The notes: generated from the letters alone by a model not told the origin. Counted from the first letter of the stretch, positions 23,496 through 35,987 are shown. The stretch: DNA of 59,467 nucleotides from Phoronis australis (GCA_002633005.1 NMRA01000468.1:288917-348383), one strand, 5' to 3'. Program-made: numbers and translations.

Positions 23496-24049
23496 CTTTT
23501 CTAAAAGTTACACCACCTTTATGAAATGCAGATTATCTTTAAACCTAGTCTAAGTCCAGTATAAGCCAGGTTGAACTTTAATCCACCTTTATGAAATCGG
23601 CTGATGATGTTTAGCTAAACTTTTATACAGCAATGCTGATATGGGAGAGCAATACCAAACTTTTCGCTAAAGTTTTGCTTAGCCTTCATGAAATGGACAT
23701 CTGGTCTAAATACTGGAAAGGCAACTGTCTCTAAAGTGGGAAAGACATTCAGAAAAAATTGGCTCACAGGTGAAATTTTCTTCAATAACTGTGCATCCAT
23801 AACAGTTCATGCCTCCTGTCTTAGAATTGCTTCCTGCAGGGAAACCATATGCCATGTTCAAGCTGCAAAATATCCACGTTTTAAAATTCATGGGATGTGA
23901 TGCGTTTTTTTTCTCCGCATAGTATTGACTGGCTTACAAATGTCGGCCTGTTCAAGGCTCGTTACACATGTAGTTGTCTTTTATCTTAAACTGTAACAGT
24001 CTGCAAAATGAATACGTTTCGTTTGTAATCATTACACTTTCCCTTTAAG

Positions 24050-24807
24050 CGATTGAAAGTGAAGGCGTGTCATACGAAGTGATAGAGGTTGACAATCCCT
24101 TGATGATGAAACTTGCCAAGAACGAACTTGATACAGGTTCGTTGTACTTGCTGGCGAAAACGATTTGTGTGGTCGTTTTTGAACCCGCGAAATTCGAACC
24201 GCCCGTGAGAGTTAAAGTAAACGTGAACAGCATTTTGCGACAGATGGGAGTAACAAGTTGTGACGAAGCCGGCTTTTTCATTTTACGCAAAACAAACGGA
24301 AAAGTGGATAACGTCACCAATGAAAGTCATCCTCGGCTGGAGGGCAAAGAGCTTATTTTCTCTTGTCATCATTTTTCTGATTTTTTTATCGGGTTTAGCA
24401 AAGTGAAGAGATATATCGAGAAAATACGCACGCTATGGACGGGGACATTCGCGGCGTACCTGTGTCCTTCGGTGACCAAAAATGGAAAATGTTTGGATCT
24501 AGCCCTAGTGTGTCACACTCCATATGGCGAAAGCGTAGCTCATCCAGGTCATAGGAAAAATTTAATAGAAATTCACCGTGATTGGAAAATCCGAATTAAT
24601 TTCTATTGGTTCACAACGGGAGGTAAGAAAGAACAAGAACTGTTCCATAAAAAGGCTGTTGACATGGAGATGTGGGGGACAGTCGGCGAACGTATTGCAA
24701 GAAAAGCTTGTCCAACGTCTGTAGAGGGTTCTTCAGTCACTGTTGAGGTGTCGTCAGTGCAAGGAAATGAGGAAGATCACATATGTATTTTATGTGACAA
24801 CGTCAAG
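24050..24807 (+). CDS. ZU5-UPA (FIIND-like) autoprocessing module exon
   Basis: A long exon after acceptor TTACACTTTCCCTTTAAG, entering in phase 1. About 106 residues resemble the ZU5 beta-sandwich: VVVFEPAKFEPPVRVKVNV, GFFILRKTNGKVDNVTNES, LEGKELIFSC, ending in HHFSDFFIGF. The His-Phe-Ser at 24370-24378 matches the self-cleavage motif of PIDD, UNC5CL and NLRP1/CARD8-type ZU5 domains, where the Ser attacks its own backbone and the two halves stay associated. The next ~140 residues resemble a UPA domain (GTFAAYLCPSVTKNGKCLDL). The exon can end at a strong GC donor (AAG|GCAAGT, 24808) in phase 0. Otherwise TGA at 24820-24822 ends it, with AATAAA-like A-rich sequence near 24857. UPA is usually followed by a death domain or CARD, and none is seen nearby. 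Alternative reading: C-terminal tail of an UNC5-like receptor. Confidence 0.7.
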
Positions 24808-24822
24808 GCAAGTAGATTCTGA

Positions 24823-24825
<3 letters not shown>

Positions 24826-24856
<31 letters not shown>

Positions 24857-24864
24857 GTAATAAA
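24826..24864. repeat. AAT microsatellite
   Basis: About 11 AAT units followed by A-rich sequence containing AATAAA. It lies immediately after the possible stop codon of the UPA exon, so the AATAAA could act as a poly(A) signal for a short isoform. Confidence 0.85.
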
Positions 24865-25369
24865 AAAATAAACTATATTTAAAGAGGGTGTCCATCAAAA
24901 TGTTATAGTGAGGTACTCCGTAATTTTTCCTAAAGCTGCTGTCTAAAAATCAAAATGCACATGTTTGTGTGCGTGTGCGTGCTTATGCGCGCGTGTGTGT
25001 GTATGCTGTACCCTCGGTATTAGACTTCAGTCTGATATATGACCACCCACAACGTTTTTCTCATAACATGTAGTAGCCCACCTGAATGGGTACATGTCCT
25101 TTATTTTTGGTCGACGTGAACTCATTTCTGGCGCGCCCTTGTTTCTGTTCTAGTCTATGAATTTTAGCAAAAAGTTGTCTTAAAGCCTACCTTCAAAGAA
25201 ATGCTGTTATTTTAAATCAATTGTGCCACATACTGCTTATTTAGCCTTAGCAAGAGAAGAAAACACGAGTTTAATCACTCAAATGTAAGTCTGTCAAATG
25301 ATTGGTGAAGTTGCCTTTTCGTGCCATATTACGTCACCGCGAAATCCCAGCACAAACAACAAAAGGCAA

Positions 25370-26690
25370 ACTAGAAAGATTATTGTTACGGTGTGACAAT
25401 AATGGACTCTTCGCTTGTGTATTACACGATTTTTTATGGGAAGTTACTGACAGCAACCCGTTAACCAATTTGAAATGGAATTCTTTAAAATTGTAGGAAA
25501 AATAACATGTTAATATTATGATGACATTTCCACTATTTGACCCCTTTTTGTGCATTATGAGCCCGGATGAGGGGAAAATTGTAAACTCGATTAAAAGTGT
25601 GGTTAATGCTAAGAATGACAGATGTTTTACTTTAAGCACATCACAATACAAGATGAATGAATTGGTCAAACTTCCAGATGAAAAATGCACCTAATGACCC
25701 ATGGGTGCACCAAATGACCTAAAAAGTTAGAATTCAAACTCAATCGCCCTTTGTAAACAGATATTTAATTTGAAGTCTCTAGCTCAAAATTTTAGTTTGC
25801 ACTCAGTGACCTTTGACCAATTTTTCTGATTGGTTAGGCCTATTGCAAAGTAAAGTAGGGTATTCAATTTGCATGTTGACTTACACCAGTGTGCTAAAAT
25901 TGAAAAGTATTCCTTGAAAAAGGTAAGAGATATAACATTTTGAACGTTACATGACCTTTGCACTAATTGACCCTATCCGGTGCATTTTAAGCGTCTTTAG
26001 GAGAATTATTGCAAAGCCCATGAAAAATGTGTTGAATGCAGAGAATCACAGTTGTCTATCGGTTGACACATCAAAATACTTGGTGAATGAAAAGGTCAAA
26101 TTTTCAGGAGAAAAATGCAGATAATGACCCGATGTTTGCACTAAATGACCTGAAACTTTGGATTCCGAATTGAATTACCTGTGCCAATCAGACCTGTGAA
26201 TTTGTAGTGTCTAGCTCAAAATTTTAGTTTGCACCTAATGACCTTTGACCTATTTAACCCGATTGGATGACCCGATTAATTAGAAATTGTAATTTTTTTA
26301 AATTGCCCTCTTAACTTATACGTGTGCACCGAATTTCAAAAAGATTTTTAACTGAAGAAGAAGTAGCATTTTGAAAATTATATGACCTTTGCATCAAACG
26401 ACCTCTTCCGGCGCCATATGGAACATGATCATATAACGAATCAAAATTGCTGTACTGTCAAAAATAATATGCTGAATTTAAAGAACACACCTGCACCCAT
26501 TTTGGAGTTATTAAGCCTCGAATTTGGTCGGAAGAGGAATAAGAATAAAATTGAAGAAAACCCTGGAACAACAGTACTTTGCGCTTGCACACGAAGAGTA
26601 ATAAGAATGAAATTGAAGATAACCCAGGAACAACTTACAGTTCTCTGCGCTTACACGCGCAGAGTAAAAATAGTTGTATTGAATAGAGGT
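25370..26690 (-). mobile_element. Helitron-like unit, inverted copy
   Basis: Reading on the minus strand, this follows the same order as the plus-strand units at 30.7-35.9 kb. It has an ATTCTT-rich, GCGCAGAG-hairpin start (near 26660), the block CCGACCAAATTCGAGGCTTA (about 26513-26532), many 'ggtcattaggtgcaaa'-type motifs, and a terminal hairpin ATTATTGTCAC/GTTACAATAAT (25378-25402). CTTT and CTAG (25370-25373) follow the hairpin, and the flank starts with T. Hairpin + CTAG|T is the expected form of a Helitron 3' end. Beyond CTAG the sequence is unique, so 25370 looks like a true terminus. No Rep/helicase ORF: non-autonomous. Confidence 0.6.
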
Positions 26691-26999
26691 CTGAATAGAA
26701 CATTCATCACTTGAAGGTATTGTAGTGAAGCGACTTCTATTGCGTTATGACGTATTGATTAACCTACTTAATTGATCTGTTTTTGGATGCAGTGGAAAAT
26801 TCTCCACGATAAAACTAGTTGTATTAATGCTTGAATAGTTTTCGTTACTACGGCTTACTTGATGGTGTCAGGATTCACTGAACCTTCTACGAACAATCAA
26901 ATTTTGCATATACTATCACAGGTGTTTGCCCTCCAACACCATAAACTCTGTCCCAAAATTCATCCCATGCCTGTACCAAATGGTAAAAATCGCTCAATA

Positions 27000-27012
27000 T
27001 ATATATATATAC

Positions 27013-27070
<58 letters not shown>
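27000..27070. repeat. TA/TG microsatellite
   Basis: A short (AT)n run (about 26998-27015) followed by about 26 TG dinucleotides (27017-27070), between the left LTR and the pol remnant. Confidence 0.9.
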
Positions 27071-27072
<2 letters not shown>

Positions 27073-27209
27073 CTTGTTCTTGGCCTTAGACAGTTTGTTC
27101 AACAGTCTTTCGTATTTTCTACATAAATGTCTTTCTTCAGATGGCAGTTGAAATAGTAGATCACCGAGTGTGAGTGGCATCACAAACACAAACGTATGAG
27201 TAAATATAA

Positions 27210-28990
27210 AATAAGAAGTTGGAATACTTAGGTCAGTTCATAGGCAGCCAAGGTCTCTGGACAGACCCCAAAAAGTATCTGCCATACTAGATGCATAGAA
27301 ACAACCAAACATCCATGAGCTACGCCGTTTCCTTTGAATGTTTAATCAACAGGTGAAATTCTGCCCCAACCTAACAGACTTAACAGAGCCAATTCGTGGT
27401 TTGCTGAAATCCAAATCGGCTTGGTTGTGGAACAAGTGTCATACTGATGCATTCTTGAAACTCAGTGAAGAGCTGGCTTCAAACCTTATTCTATGTTTAT
27501 ATGGTACCGACCGGAAAACCGTTGTTTCAGCAGATGCAACTAGCTATGGCTAGGAGTCGGTCTTATGCAACGACAACCTAAAGGTGACCTGCAACCAGTT
27601 GCCTTTGGGAACCGATCCACGACAGAGACCGTAAGACTGTATGCCCAAGTAGAAATGGATGTATTATCAAGGATATTGGCCATAGAGCATTGGTCAGATG
27701 AGCTCATTGACTTGGACTTCCAAGTACAAACTGACCACAAACCTTCGTACATGTACATTCGGTATCAACGAGGACAATCGACGACTATCTTGTGAGAATA
27801 CAACGGTTCCGTATGCGTTTGATGAGGTACACATTTACTGCTTCACATGTTGTTTGAGAGCTGCTATGTGCAGCTGATGCGTTGTCCAGAAAACATTTCG
27901 CTTCTGATATTCCAAACTCACCAGCGAAGGACGAGTCAGAGCTCGGTAAAGAAAGAGAATGCTATGTACCTAGCGTAGTGCTCTGTGCACCTCAATCAGA
28001 TCACCGTCTCGACGAGATTAGTATGGTGGCCAGGGTTGTCATCAGACATTGAACAAATGGCTGCTACCAGTAATATTTGTCAGAGAATTCATCGTCGACA
28101 AATAGAGCCTATAAGATGAACATAATTTGAAGATCGACCGTGCTGACGCGATGGCGCAGATTTCTTTCTGTACAAACAAAAATCTACCTTCTCGCGGTAC
28201 ACTAATACTCCAGAGACATTGGGGTTGTCCTTGTGATGCGCAATATGAATACTTCAGAGACAATTATGAACCTGAAAAAAGTCTTCAGTCGTCATGACAT
28301 CCCTGACATACTCTTTTCTGACAAGGGCTTTCAATTTGCGTCCTCAGAGCTTAACAACTGTCAGTTCATGGGGTTTCGAACATGTCATTTCGTCGCTAAG
28401 ATACTCACAATCCAATTGGAAGGCAGAGCGTGCAGTTCAAACCAGCAATGATATGTCGCAAAAAACAATGGTGAATATCACGCTCTAGTGACATAGAGAA
28501 ATACCCCGCTCCATAATGGATTTTGGCTAAGCCAACTGAGTATGGAAGAAGATTGAGAACCATAGTTGCATGTCATCCCGATCTTCTACAACCATGCATT
28601 CCGGATACCGACTCTGTCTGTCGGGAGACGAAAGACTAAATACCTACGCGAGATGGCGAATGACTACAACCCTAGGCACAAGGTTATTGAACCAGAGGAT
28701 ATAGATGTAGGATCTCGCGTACATATTCCTGATTTGTCAGATGATGGTCAAGTTGTTGGAACTCATGAGCCTAGTTCTTTGCTTGTGGACACATATAATT
28801 GTACTATTCATCGAAACACCTTGTGTTAAGAAGTTACCACCAGAGATGCCACCGACCATAGTGTAGCTAATTACTGCTAAGTCGCCAACCTGTGAGGAAC
28901 CTCCTTCAGTCAAAAGTTTTGATAGTTCCAGTGATAGTACGCCGATACTTAGGAGAAGTACTCGACAGAAGCGTAAGAACCGGAGATACA
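27210..28990 (+). pseudogene. Ty3/gypsy pol remnant (RT thumb, RNase H, integrase)
   Basis: Blocks appear in the order of a Ty3/gypsy polyprotein but in several frames with stops. They are: RT thumb/connection (YLGQFIG, DPKKVSAILDA, HELRRFL, NLTDLTEPIRGLL; 27215-27450); RNase H (VVSADATSYG, LQPVAFGNRS, YAQVEMDVLS, TDHKPS; 27515-27750, then AADALSRKHF near 27875); integrase zinc region (WWPGLSSDIEQ, about 28025-28060); integrase core (VFSRHDIPDILFSDKGFQF, 28280-28340); and a C-terminal piece (28600-28750). At least one stop and one frame change fall inside every domain, so no functional protein can be made. Confidence 0.85.
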
Positions 28991-31900
28991 ACGGGAAGTG
29001 TTGGAAGACCCTAGTTATAGTGTTTATAAGACTTCGCATAGTATCTATACGAACTCTAGTCTAGTTACTCTGCGCGTGTAAACGCAGAGTACTGTTGTTC
29101 CTGGGTTTTCTTCAATTTTATTACTCTGCCCGTGCAAGCGCAGAGTTTTACTGTTCTACGTATTTTATCTTCTTATTCTTATTATTCTTATTCTTCTTCT
29201 TCTTTGCTTTTCATATTGTTATTACTCTTACATTCAATCATTTAGAACAATAATATTTATTGTTATTGATAAGAGAGTTAAGGGATTTATATTGATAATA
29301 TTTTTTCGACCCTAAATGCACTAGGATGACCTGAAACGGTTCAGTTAGTGCATTTTTCAAAATGCTTTTTCTTCTACAGTTTTTTAGATAGACTCTTCGA
29401 ATTTTGTTAACAAGTAGGGACTAAAGAAATGCATGAGAAATTTACACGGATTTTTGAGCTAGACCTTTCTTAATAATGCGTATGATTACCATTCTTAAAG
29501 GAAGTTCAGTCACAAACTTTGGGGTCACTAGGTGCAAATTTGGGGTCATTAAGTGCATTTTTCTGTTAAATTTAAGACTTTTTCAATCAGCTTGTACTTA
29601 ATTTATGCATTAGTGAGAGCGTTCAAATTCATGGTTGTTCAACCGATCAAATTCTATTGATCCCATGGATTTGACTCAAAATGCACCGCATTGCCCCAAA
29701 AAGGGTCAAGGAGTGCATTCCGTCGAATTGCTTCTCCTTTTTCAGGTTTTTAGATAGACTCTTCGCATTTTGATAGCAAAAAGGCACTAGAGATCCGCAT
29801 AATAAAATTTACTTGGAATTCCCATCGGATGAAACGAACCGAGTTTCCGGGTCAAAGGTCATTAAGTGCAAACGTGATTTTTGAGCTTCAGTTTTCATAA
29901 TCATGCATATCATTACCATTCTAAAAGGAAGTTTAGTCACAAACTTTGAGGTCACTAAGTGCAGTTTTGTGTAAAATTTAAGACTTTTTAATCAGCTTGT
30001 ACTTAATTGATGCAAGAGAGTTCAAATTCATGGTGGTTCAACCAATTGCCGATCAAATTCTATTGATAATACGTGTAATGACCCAAAACGCACTATAGGA
30101 CCGCAAGAGGGTCGACCAGTATAATTCTTTGAAGTACTTCTCCTTCTGCGATTTTTGAGATTGCCTGTTAAATTTCGTGAACAGCTTGACGCCATATAAG
30201 AGCACCTACATCTTACATGGAATTTCGATCTGAACAACGGAAACGAATTTCTGGGAGAAAGGTCAGTAAGTGCAAAAGAGACTTTTGAGCTAGACTTTAC
30301 ATAACCATGTATATCATTTTCATTTGCAAAGGAAATCCATTCACAAATTTTAGGGTTATTAGGTGCAACTCTGGGGTCATTAAGTGTCGTTTTCTCTTGA
30401 TATTCTAACTTTTCACTCTTGCCAGGGACATCTCTCTCTTTCACACAAAAGATGCAACTTCTGCGCAATGTAATGCGCCTGTACTCCATTCTGCATGTGC
30501 GTACACCACGCGCAGAGTTGTAAGTGCGCATACGCAATTGCGTTCTAGTTCTTCTTATTCTTATTACTCTGCGCGTGTAAGCGCAGAGTACTGTTGTTCC
30601 TGGGTTTTCTTCAATTTTATTCTTATTCTTATTCTTATTACTCTGCGCGTGCAAGCGCAGAGTACTGTTGTTACTGGGTTTTCTTCAATTTTATTCTTAT
30701 TCTTCTTCCGACCAACTTTGACACTTAATAACTCCAAATTGCGTGCAGGTACGTTCTTCAAATTCAGCATATGATTTTTGACAATAACTAAATTTTGATT
30801 CATCATGTAATCATATTCCATAACGCACCGGAAGAGGTCATTTGGTGCAAAGGTCATGTAACTTTCAAAATTTTACTTCTTCATTTTTAAAGCAATTCTT
30901 TTCAATTCCGTGCACAGGTATAAGTCAATAACGCAATTTAAAGAAATAATTTTCTAAGTAATCGGGTCATCCAACCAGGTGAAATAGGTCAAAGTTATTT
31001 AGGTGCAAACTAAAAGTTTGAGCTAGACACTTCAAATTGACAGGTCTGATTGGCATAGGTAATTCAATTTGGAATCTAAAGTTTCTGGCCATTTAGTGCA
31101 AACATAGGGTCATTAGGTGCATTCTTCTTCTGAAATTTTGACCTTTTCAATCAGCAAGTATTCTGATGTGTCAACCGTTAGACAACTGTGATTCTCAGCA
31201 TTAAACAAACTTTTTATGGGCTTTGCAATAATTCTCCTAAAGACGCTTATAATGCACCGGATAGGGTCAATTAGTGCAAAGGTCATGTAACGTTCAAAAT
31301 GTTATCTCTTACGTTTTTCAAGGAATTCTTTTCAATTTCAGCACACTGGTGTAAGTCAACATACCAATTGAATACCCTACTTTACTTCTGAATAGGCCTA
31401 ACCAATCCTAAAAATAGGTCAAAGGTCATTGAGTGCAAACTAAAATTTTTAGATAGAGACTTCAAAATTACATATCTGTTTACTAAGAGCGATTGAGTAT
31501 CAATTCTAAATTTTCAGGTCATTTGGTGCACCCAGGGGGTGCACTTTTCTTCTGAAAGTTTGACCAACTCATTCATCTTGTATTCTGAAGTGCTTAAAGT
31601 AAAACATCTGTGATTTTTAGTATTAACCACACTTTTAATCGAGTTAGCAATTACTCCCTCATCGGGGCTCATAATGCACCGGAAGAGGTCAATTAGTGGA
31701 AGGGTCATCAAAAAAATTAATATGCAATTTCTCCTACAATTTAAAAGAATCCCTTTTCATATTGGTAAATGGGTTGCTGTCAGTAACTTCCCATAATAAT
31801 TCCTGTAATACGCACTCGCAGAGTCCGTTATTGTCACACCGTGACAATAATCTTTCTAGTTCTTCTTATTCTTCTTATTCCTCTTACGACCAACTTTGAG

Positions 31901-32778
31901 GCTTAATAACTCCAAATTGGGTGCAGGTAGTCTTTAAATTTAGCACATAAGTTTTGACAGTACATGAATTTTGATTCGTTATATAATCATATTCTATGAT
32001 GCACCGGAAGAGGACATTTCGTGCAAAGGTCATGTAATTTTCAAAATGCTACTCCTCTTTTAACTTAAAAGCTTTTCTTTTCAAATTCGGTACACAGGTA
32101 CAAGTCGATAAGGCAATCTAAAAAAATACTTTTCTAACTAATTGGGGCATCCAATCAGATTAAACAGGTCGAAGGTCATTAGGTGCAAACTAAAATTTTG
32201 AGCTAGACACTTCAAATTCACATGTCTGATTGGAACAGTTAATTCAATTTGGAATCGAAAGTTTCAGGTCATTTAGTGGAAGCATGGGGTCATTAGGTGC
32301 ATTTTTCTTCTGAAAATTTGACCTTTACATTCTCCAAGTATACTGATGTTTCAACCGTTAGACAACTGTGATTCTCAGTTTTAAACACATTTTTCACGGG
32401 CTTTGCAATAATTCTGTTAAAGACGCTTATAATGTACCGGATAGGGTCAATTAGTGCAAAGGTCATCTAACGTTCAAAATGATATATCTCTTACGTTTTT
32501 CAAAGAATTCTTTTCAATTTCAGCACACTAGTGTAAGTCAACATGCCAATTAAACAACCTACTTAACTACGCAATAGGCGTAACCAATCAGAAAAAATAG
32601 GTCAAAGGTCATTGAGTTCAAAATTAAAATTTTGAGCTAGAGACTTCAAAATTACATATCTGTCTACTAAATGTGATTGAGTATGAATTCTATATTTTTG
32701 GGTCACTTGGTGCACCCATGGGGTCATTAGGTGCATTTTTCTTCTGAAAGTTTGACCAATTCATTCATGTTGTATTCT

Positions 32779-34461
32779 TCAAGGAGAATGCCTCCCGATT
32801 TAATTAGTCTTTTTTACCATCTTAATTGGTCCATATCCACATCGCCTCGCATACGGTCGACCTTACCTTGCCGAGAGGTGTTGCGTTAACCTTTGAGGAA
32901 GTTGAAAAACGACGCTAGCGACGTCAGTGGTTCATATGCAGAGTGAATGCTGCTATGTTGCGGTGCATCGTTCCCGCTTGTCCGAACTAAGCAGGTGCGA
33001 GGAAAGCGGGCATATCGTTTTTTACTTCCTCGAGAGTCCGAAATGCTTAGGAAGTGGCTCATGGTAGTGAAGAATGAAATGTACGCTGTAAATATCAAGT
33101 ATGAGGCCGTGAAACATCTCCGTGTCTGTGGCCTGCAGACGTCGACAGTGCCTGACGAATGCCGGATTACCAAATAACTCCATACGTTCCGTTGTCTGAG
33201 CTTGTTCACGGCGCCTCTCTAGTATTTCTTCATCACTGGATTCCTGTTCGAATTGATAGCCTGTAAAACTTAACGATCCACCTGCGAAGTCGGGACTGAT
33301 GAGCTCTAGCTCGTCCTAAGGGATTGCGAGTTGCCATTTTGGCGTTTTACTGAGCGTTCTGTTTCAAAATGAGTTATTCTCATCCTAACCAAAACTTATA
33401 TAAAACTGAAACAAAGTCTGTCTCATTAAATGCAATTTGTAATGCCTTTGGAGTGTTCGTGAGTGCTAATGAATTGAGAAGACAGCAATGAATCAATCAC
33501 TGCGTTACCGGCTTCAGATGCAATAATACTAACTGACGGGACACCGAGGCCGTGTGAGCTCATGCTAATTTAGTGTTTGCTGGCAGAAACTGTTTTGAAA
33601 CAACTCGATTTCCATCCCAAGACCAGGTGTTAGAGGAATTAATCTTTATTTACATTTACAATACTCAAATAATGATTGTCAATGTACAACTTCTGCCCTG
33701 ACGTCCTGCTGTCGGTGAAAGCGGAACCTGAATTCGCGGGCCCCGACGAGTGAATAGATTTGCAGTTTCGTGGCTAACTCACCAACATAATCACGCACAC
33801 ATTACTTTGGCTCACTAGTATAGCATTTTCTTGACTGGAAGTTTAGTTTCCACTGAGCTTTGGCTGGTTTATGTTCGTGAAGTGTGATCAGTTTCCGAGC
33901 CACTGGCCGGGATATCGAGTCACTCCGGCCGGCTGTGACGGGCCTGATCGGGCTACGAGCCACTGTCCTGGATAACAAGCGTTTTATGTTTAGAACTCAA
34001 AAAATCATAAGTCTAAACAACACAGATCTAGGTTCTCCTGTCTGTATCTCACGGAAAATACTTCGAAATTATCTGAAAACACACCCCATACTCCTGCTAC
34101 GGACCTTATTGGCCTCCAAACTTTGTAGGCTACGGTGTGTCCAAATACCAATTTACTCCGTAAGAGCAAAATAAAAAACACGTTTTTATAAGAACTCGGT
34201 GTATTTTTATGGGTTTTACATCGAAGTTTTATGATTTATTGGCGTTAAACGATGACTTCAAGCAATAAGCTGACATCAGTAACCCGTGTTGTGAAATGCT
34301 GAACAGACTGCGTTTGAAACCGATGACGTCATTGGATAATTTCAACACCTCCGTCTGCCGTCAGGTGTCAGGTAACGCAACCGTACGTGTCGTTATGAAG
34401 TAGAACTACTCGATCTAGATTGATACAAATTAGGTTGTTTTTTTGGGTGGCATGCTTCTTT
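32779..34461 (+). mobile_element. THAP-bearing TIR element, nested copy
   Basis: This 1.68-kb segment splits a Helitron-like unit. The empty site is visible in the sister unit (ATTCTGAAGTGCTTAAAG at 35650-35667). Ends are inverted: TCAAGGAGAATGCC on the left, and a right end whose reverse complement reads TAAAGAAGCATGCC. It carries a frameshifted THAP zinc-finger remnant near the left end and a conserved 3' half (33936-34461) shared with 16912-17444 and 49940-50444, including TGACGTCATTGG at 34324. No transposase catalytic region is present. Confidence 0.8.
32947..33177 (+). pseudogene. THAP zinc-finger remnant (frameshifted)
   Basis: One frame begins MLRCIVPAC and stops soon after. A second frame continues KRAYRFLLPRESEMLRKWL, then VVKNEMYAVNIKYEAV and VCGLQ. 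Together they follow the THAP order C-x4-C ... FRFP ... W ... CxxH, but with a frameshift and a degraded final CxxH. THAP domains are the DNA-binding domain of P-element-type transposases and of host THAP proteins. Here it belongs to the TIR element 32779-34461. Confidence 0.6.
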
Positions 34462-35978
34462 AAGTGCTTAAAGTAAAACATCTGTGATTCTTAGCATTAA
34501 CCACACTTTAAATTGGCTTTACAATTATTCCCTCATCGGGGTTCATAATGCACCGGAAGAGGGCAGTTAGTGGAAAGGTCATCAAAATATTAACATATAA
34601 TTACTCCTACAATTTTAAAGAATTCCTTTTCATATTGGTAAATGGGTTGCTGTCCGTAACTTTCCATAACATTTACCTTAATACGCACGCGCAGAGTCCA
34701 TTATTGTCACGCCGTGACAATAATCTTTCTAGTTCTTATTCTTATTCTTCTTATTCTTCTTCCGACCAACTTTGAGGCTTAATAACTCCAAATTGGGTGC
34801 AGGTACGGTGTTTAAATTCAGCATATGACTTTTGATACTATATAAATTTTGATTGGTTATATAATCATATTACATATTGCACCGGAAGAGGTCGTTTGGT
34901 GCAAAAGTCATATTATTTTCAAAATGCTACTCCTTCAGTTTTAAAGCTATCTTTTTCAAATTTTGTGCACAGGTATAAGTTAATATGACAATTTAAAAAA
35001 ATGCTTTTCTAAGTAATCGGGTCATCCAATCAGGTGAAATAGGTCAAAGGTCATAAGATGCAAACTAATATTTTGAGCTAGACACTTCAAATTGACAGGT
35101 CTGGTTGCCACATGTAAATCAATTCGGAATCTAAAGTTTCAGGTCATTTAGTGCAAACATGTGGTCATTAGGTGCATTTTTATTTTGAAAATTTGACCTT
35201 TTCAATCAGCAAGTATTCTGATGTGTCAACCGTTAGACAATTGTGATTCTCAGCATTAAACACATTTTTCATGGGCTTTTTCAATAATTCTCCTAAATAC
35301 GCTTATAATGCATCGGATTGGATTAATTAGTGCAAAGGTCATGTAACGTTCAAATTGTTATATCTTTTACGTTTTTCAAGGAATTCTATTCAATTTCAGC
35401 ACACTGGTGTAAGTCAACATGCCAATTGAATACCTTACTTTTCTTCGCAATAGGCCTAACCAATCAGAAAAAATAGGACAAAGGTCATTGAATGCAAACT
35501 AAAATTTTGAGCTAGAGACTTCAAAATTACTTATCTGTTTACTAATTGCGATTGAGTTTGAATTCTAAATTTTCAGGGCATTTAGTGCACCCATGTGGTC
35601 ATTAGGTGCATTTTTCTTCTGAAAGTTCGACCAATTCATTCATCTTGTATTCTGAAGTGCTTAAAGTAAAACATTTGTGATTTTAATATTAACCACACTT
35701 TTAATCTACTTAATAATTATTCCGTCATCGGGGCTCATAATGCACCGGAACAGGTCAATTAATGGAAAGGTCATCAAAATATTAATATGTAATTTCTCCT
35801 ACAATTTTAAAGAATTCCTTTTCATAGTGGTAAATGGGTTGCTGTCAGTAACTTGCCATAATAATTCCAGTAATACGCACGCGCAGAGTCCATTATTGCC
35901 ACGCTGTGACAATAATATTTCTTGTTGATACTTGCTAGATCTGCTTAAATTTAGTGTTTAGGCAGAAGTCTTGATGTA

Positions 35979-35987
35979 TGGGGGAGA
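35979..35987 (+). promoter_or_regulatory. polypurine tract of LTR element
   Basis: TGGGGGAGA directly abuts the TG start of the right LTR at 35988. This is the plus-strand primer position in LTR retrotransposons. Confidence 0.7.

Larger units (their letters stand above)
29065..35924 (+). mobile_element. tandem array of Helitron-like units
   Basis: After CTAG|T at 29061-29065 come two short inverted-repeat hairpins (CTCTGCGCG..CGCAGAG) and ATTCTT-rich spacers. Three head-to-tail units of about 1.2 kb follow, ending at 31859, 34732 and 35924. Each ends with a near-perfect hairpin (for example 34700-34724: ATTATTGTCAC-GCC-GTGACAATAAT), four bases, then CTAG (CTTG in the last) and T. A related but different end (palindrome ACGCAATTGCGT then CTAG|T) is at 30532-30549. 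Unit interiors repeat GGTCAAAGGTCATT-AGGTGCA-type motifs. No Rep/helicase coding remains. Net of the THAP insertion the units are 1.18-1.19 kb, pointing to serial head-to-tail insertion or read-through. Confidence 0.6.

Noticed and set aside
25334-26714. ORFs of 110-118 codons
   Set aside because: They run through the inverted Helitron-like unit, and equivalent positions in sister units are not open.
30028-30654. 208-codon minus-strand ORF
   Set aside because: It lies wholly inside the Helitron-like repeat array, crosses repeat units and ATTCTT-derived Lys/Asn runs, and has no domain. A chance frame through repeat DNA.
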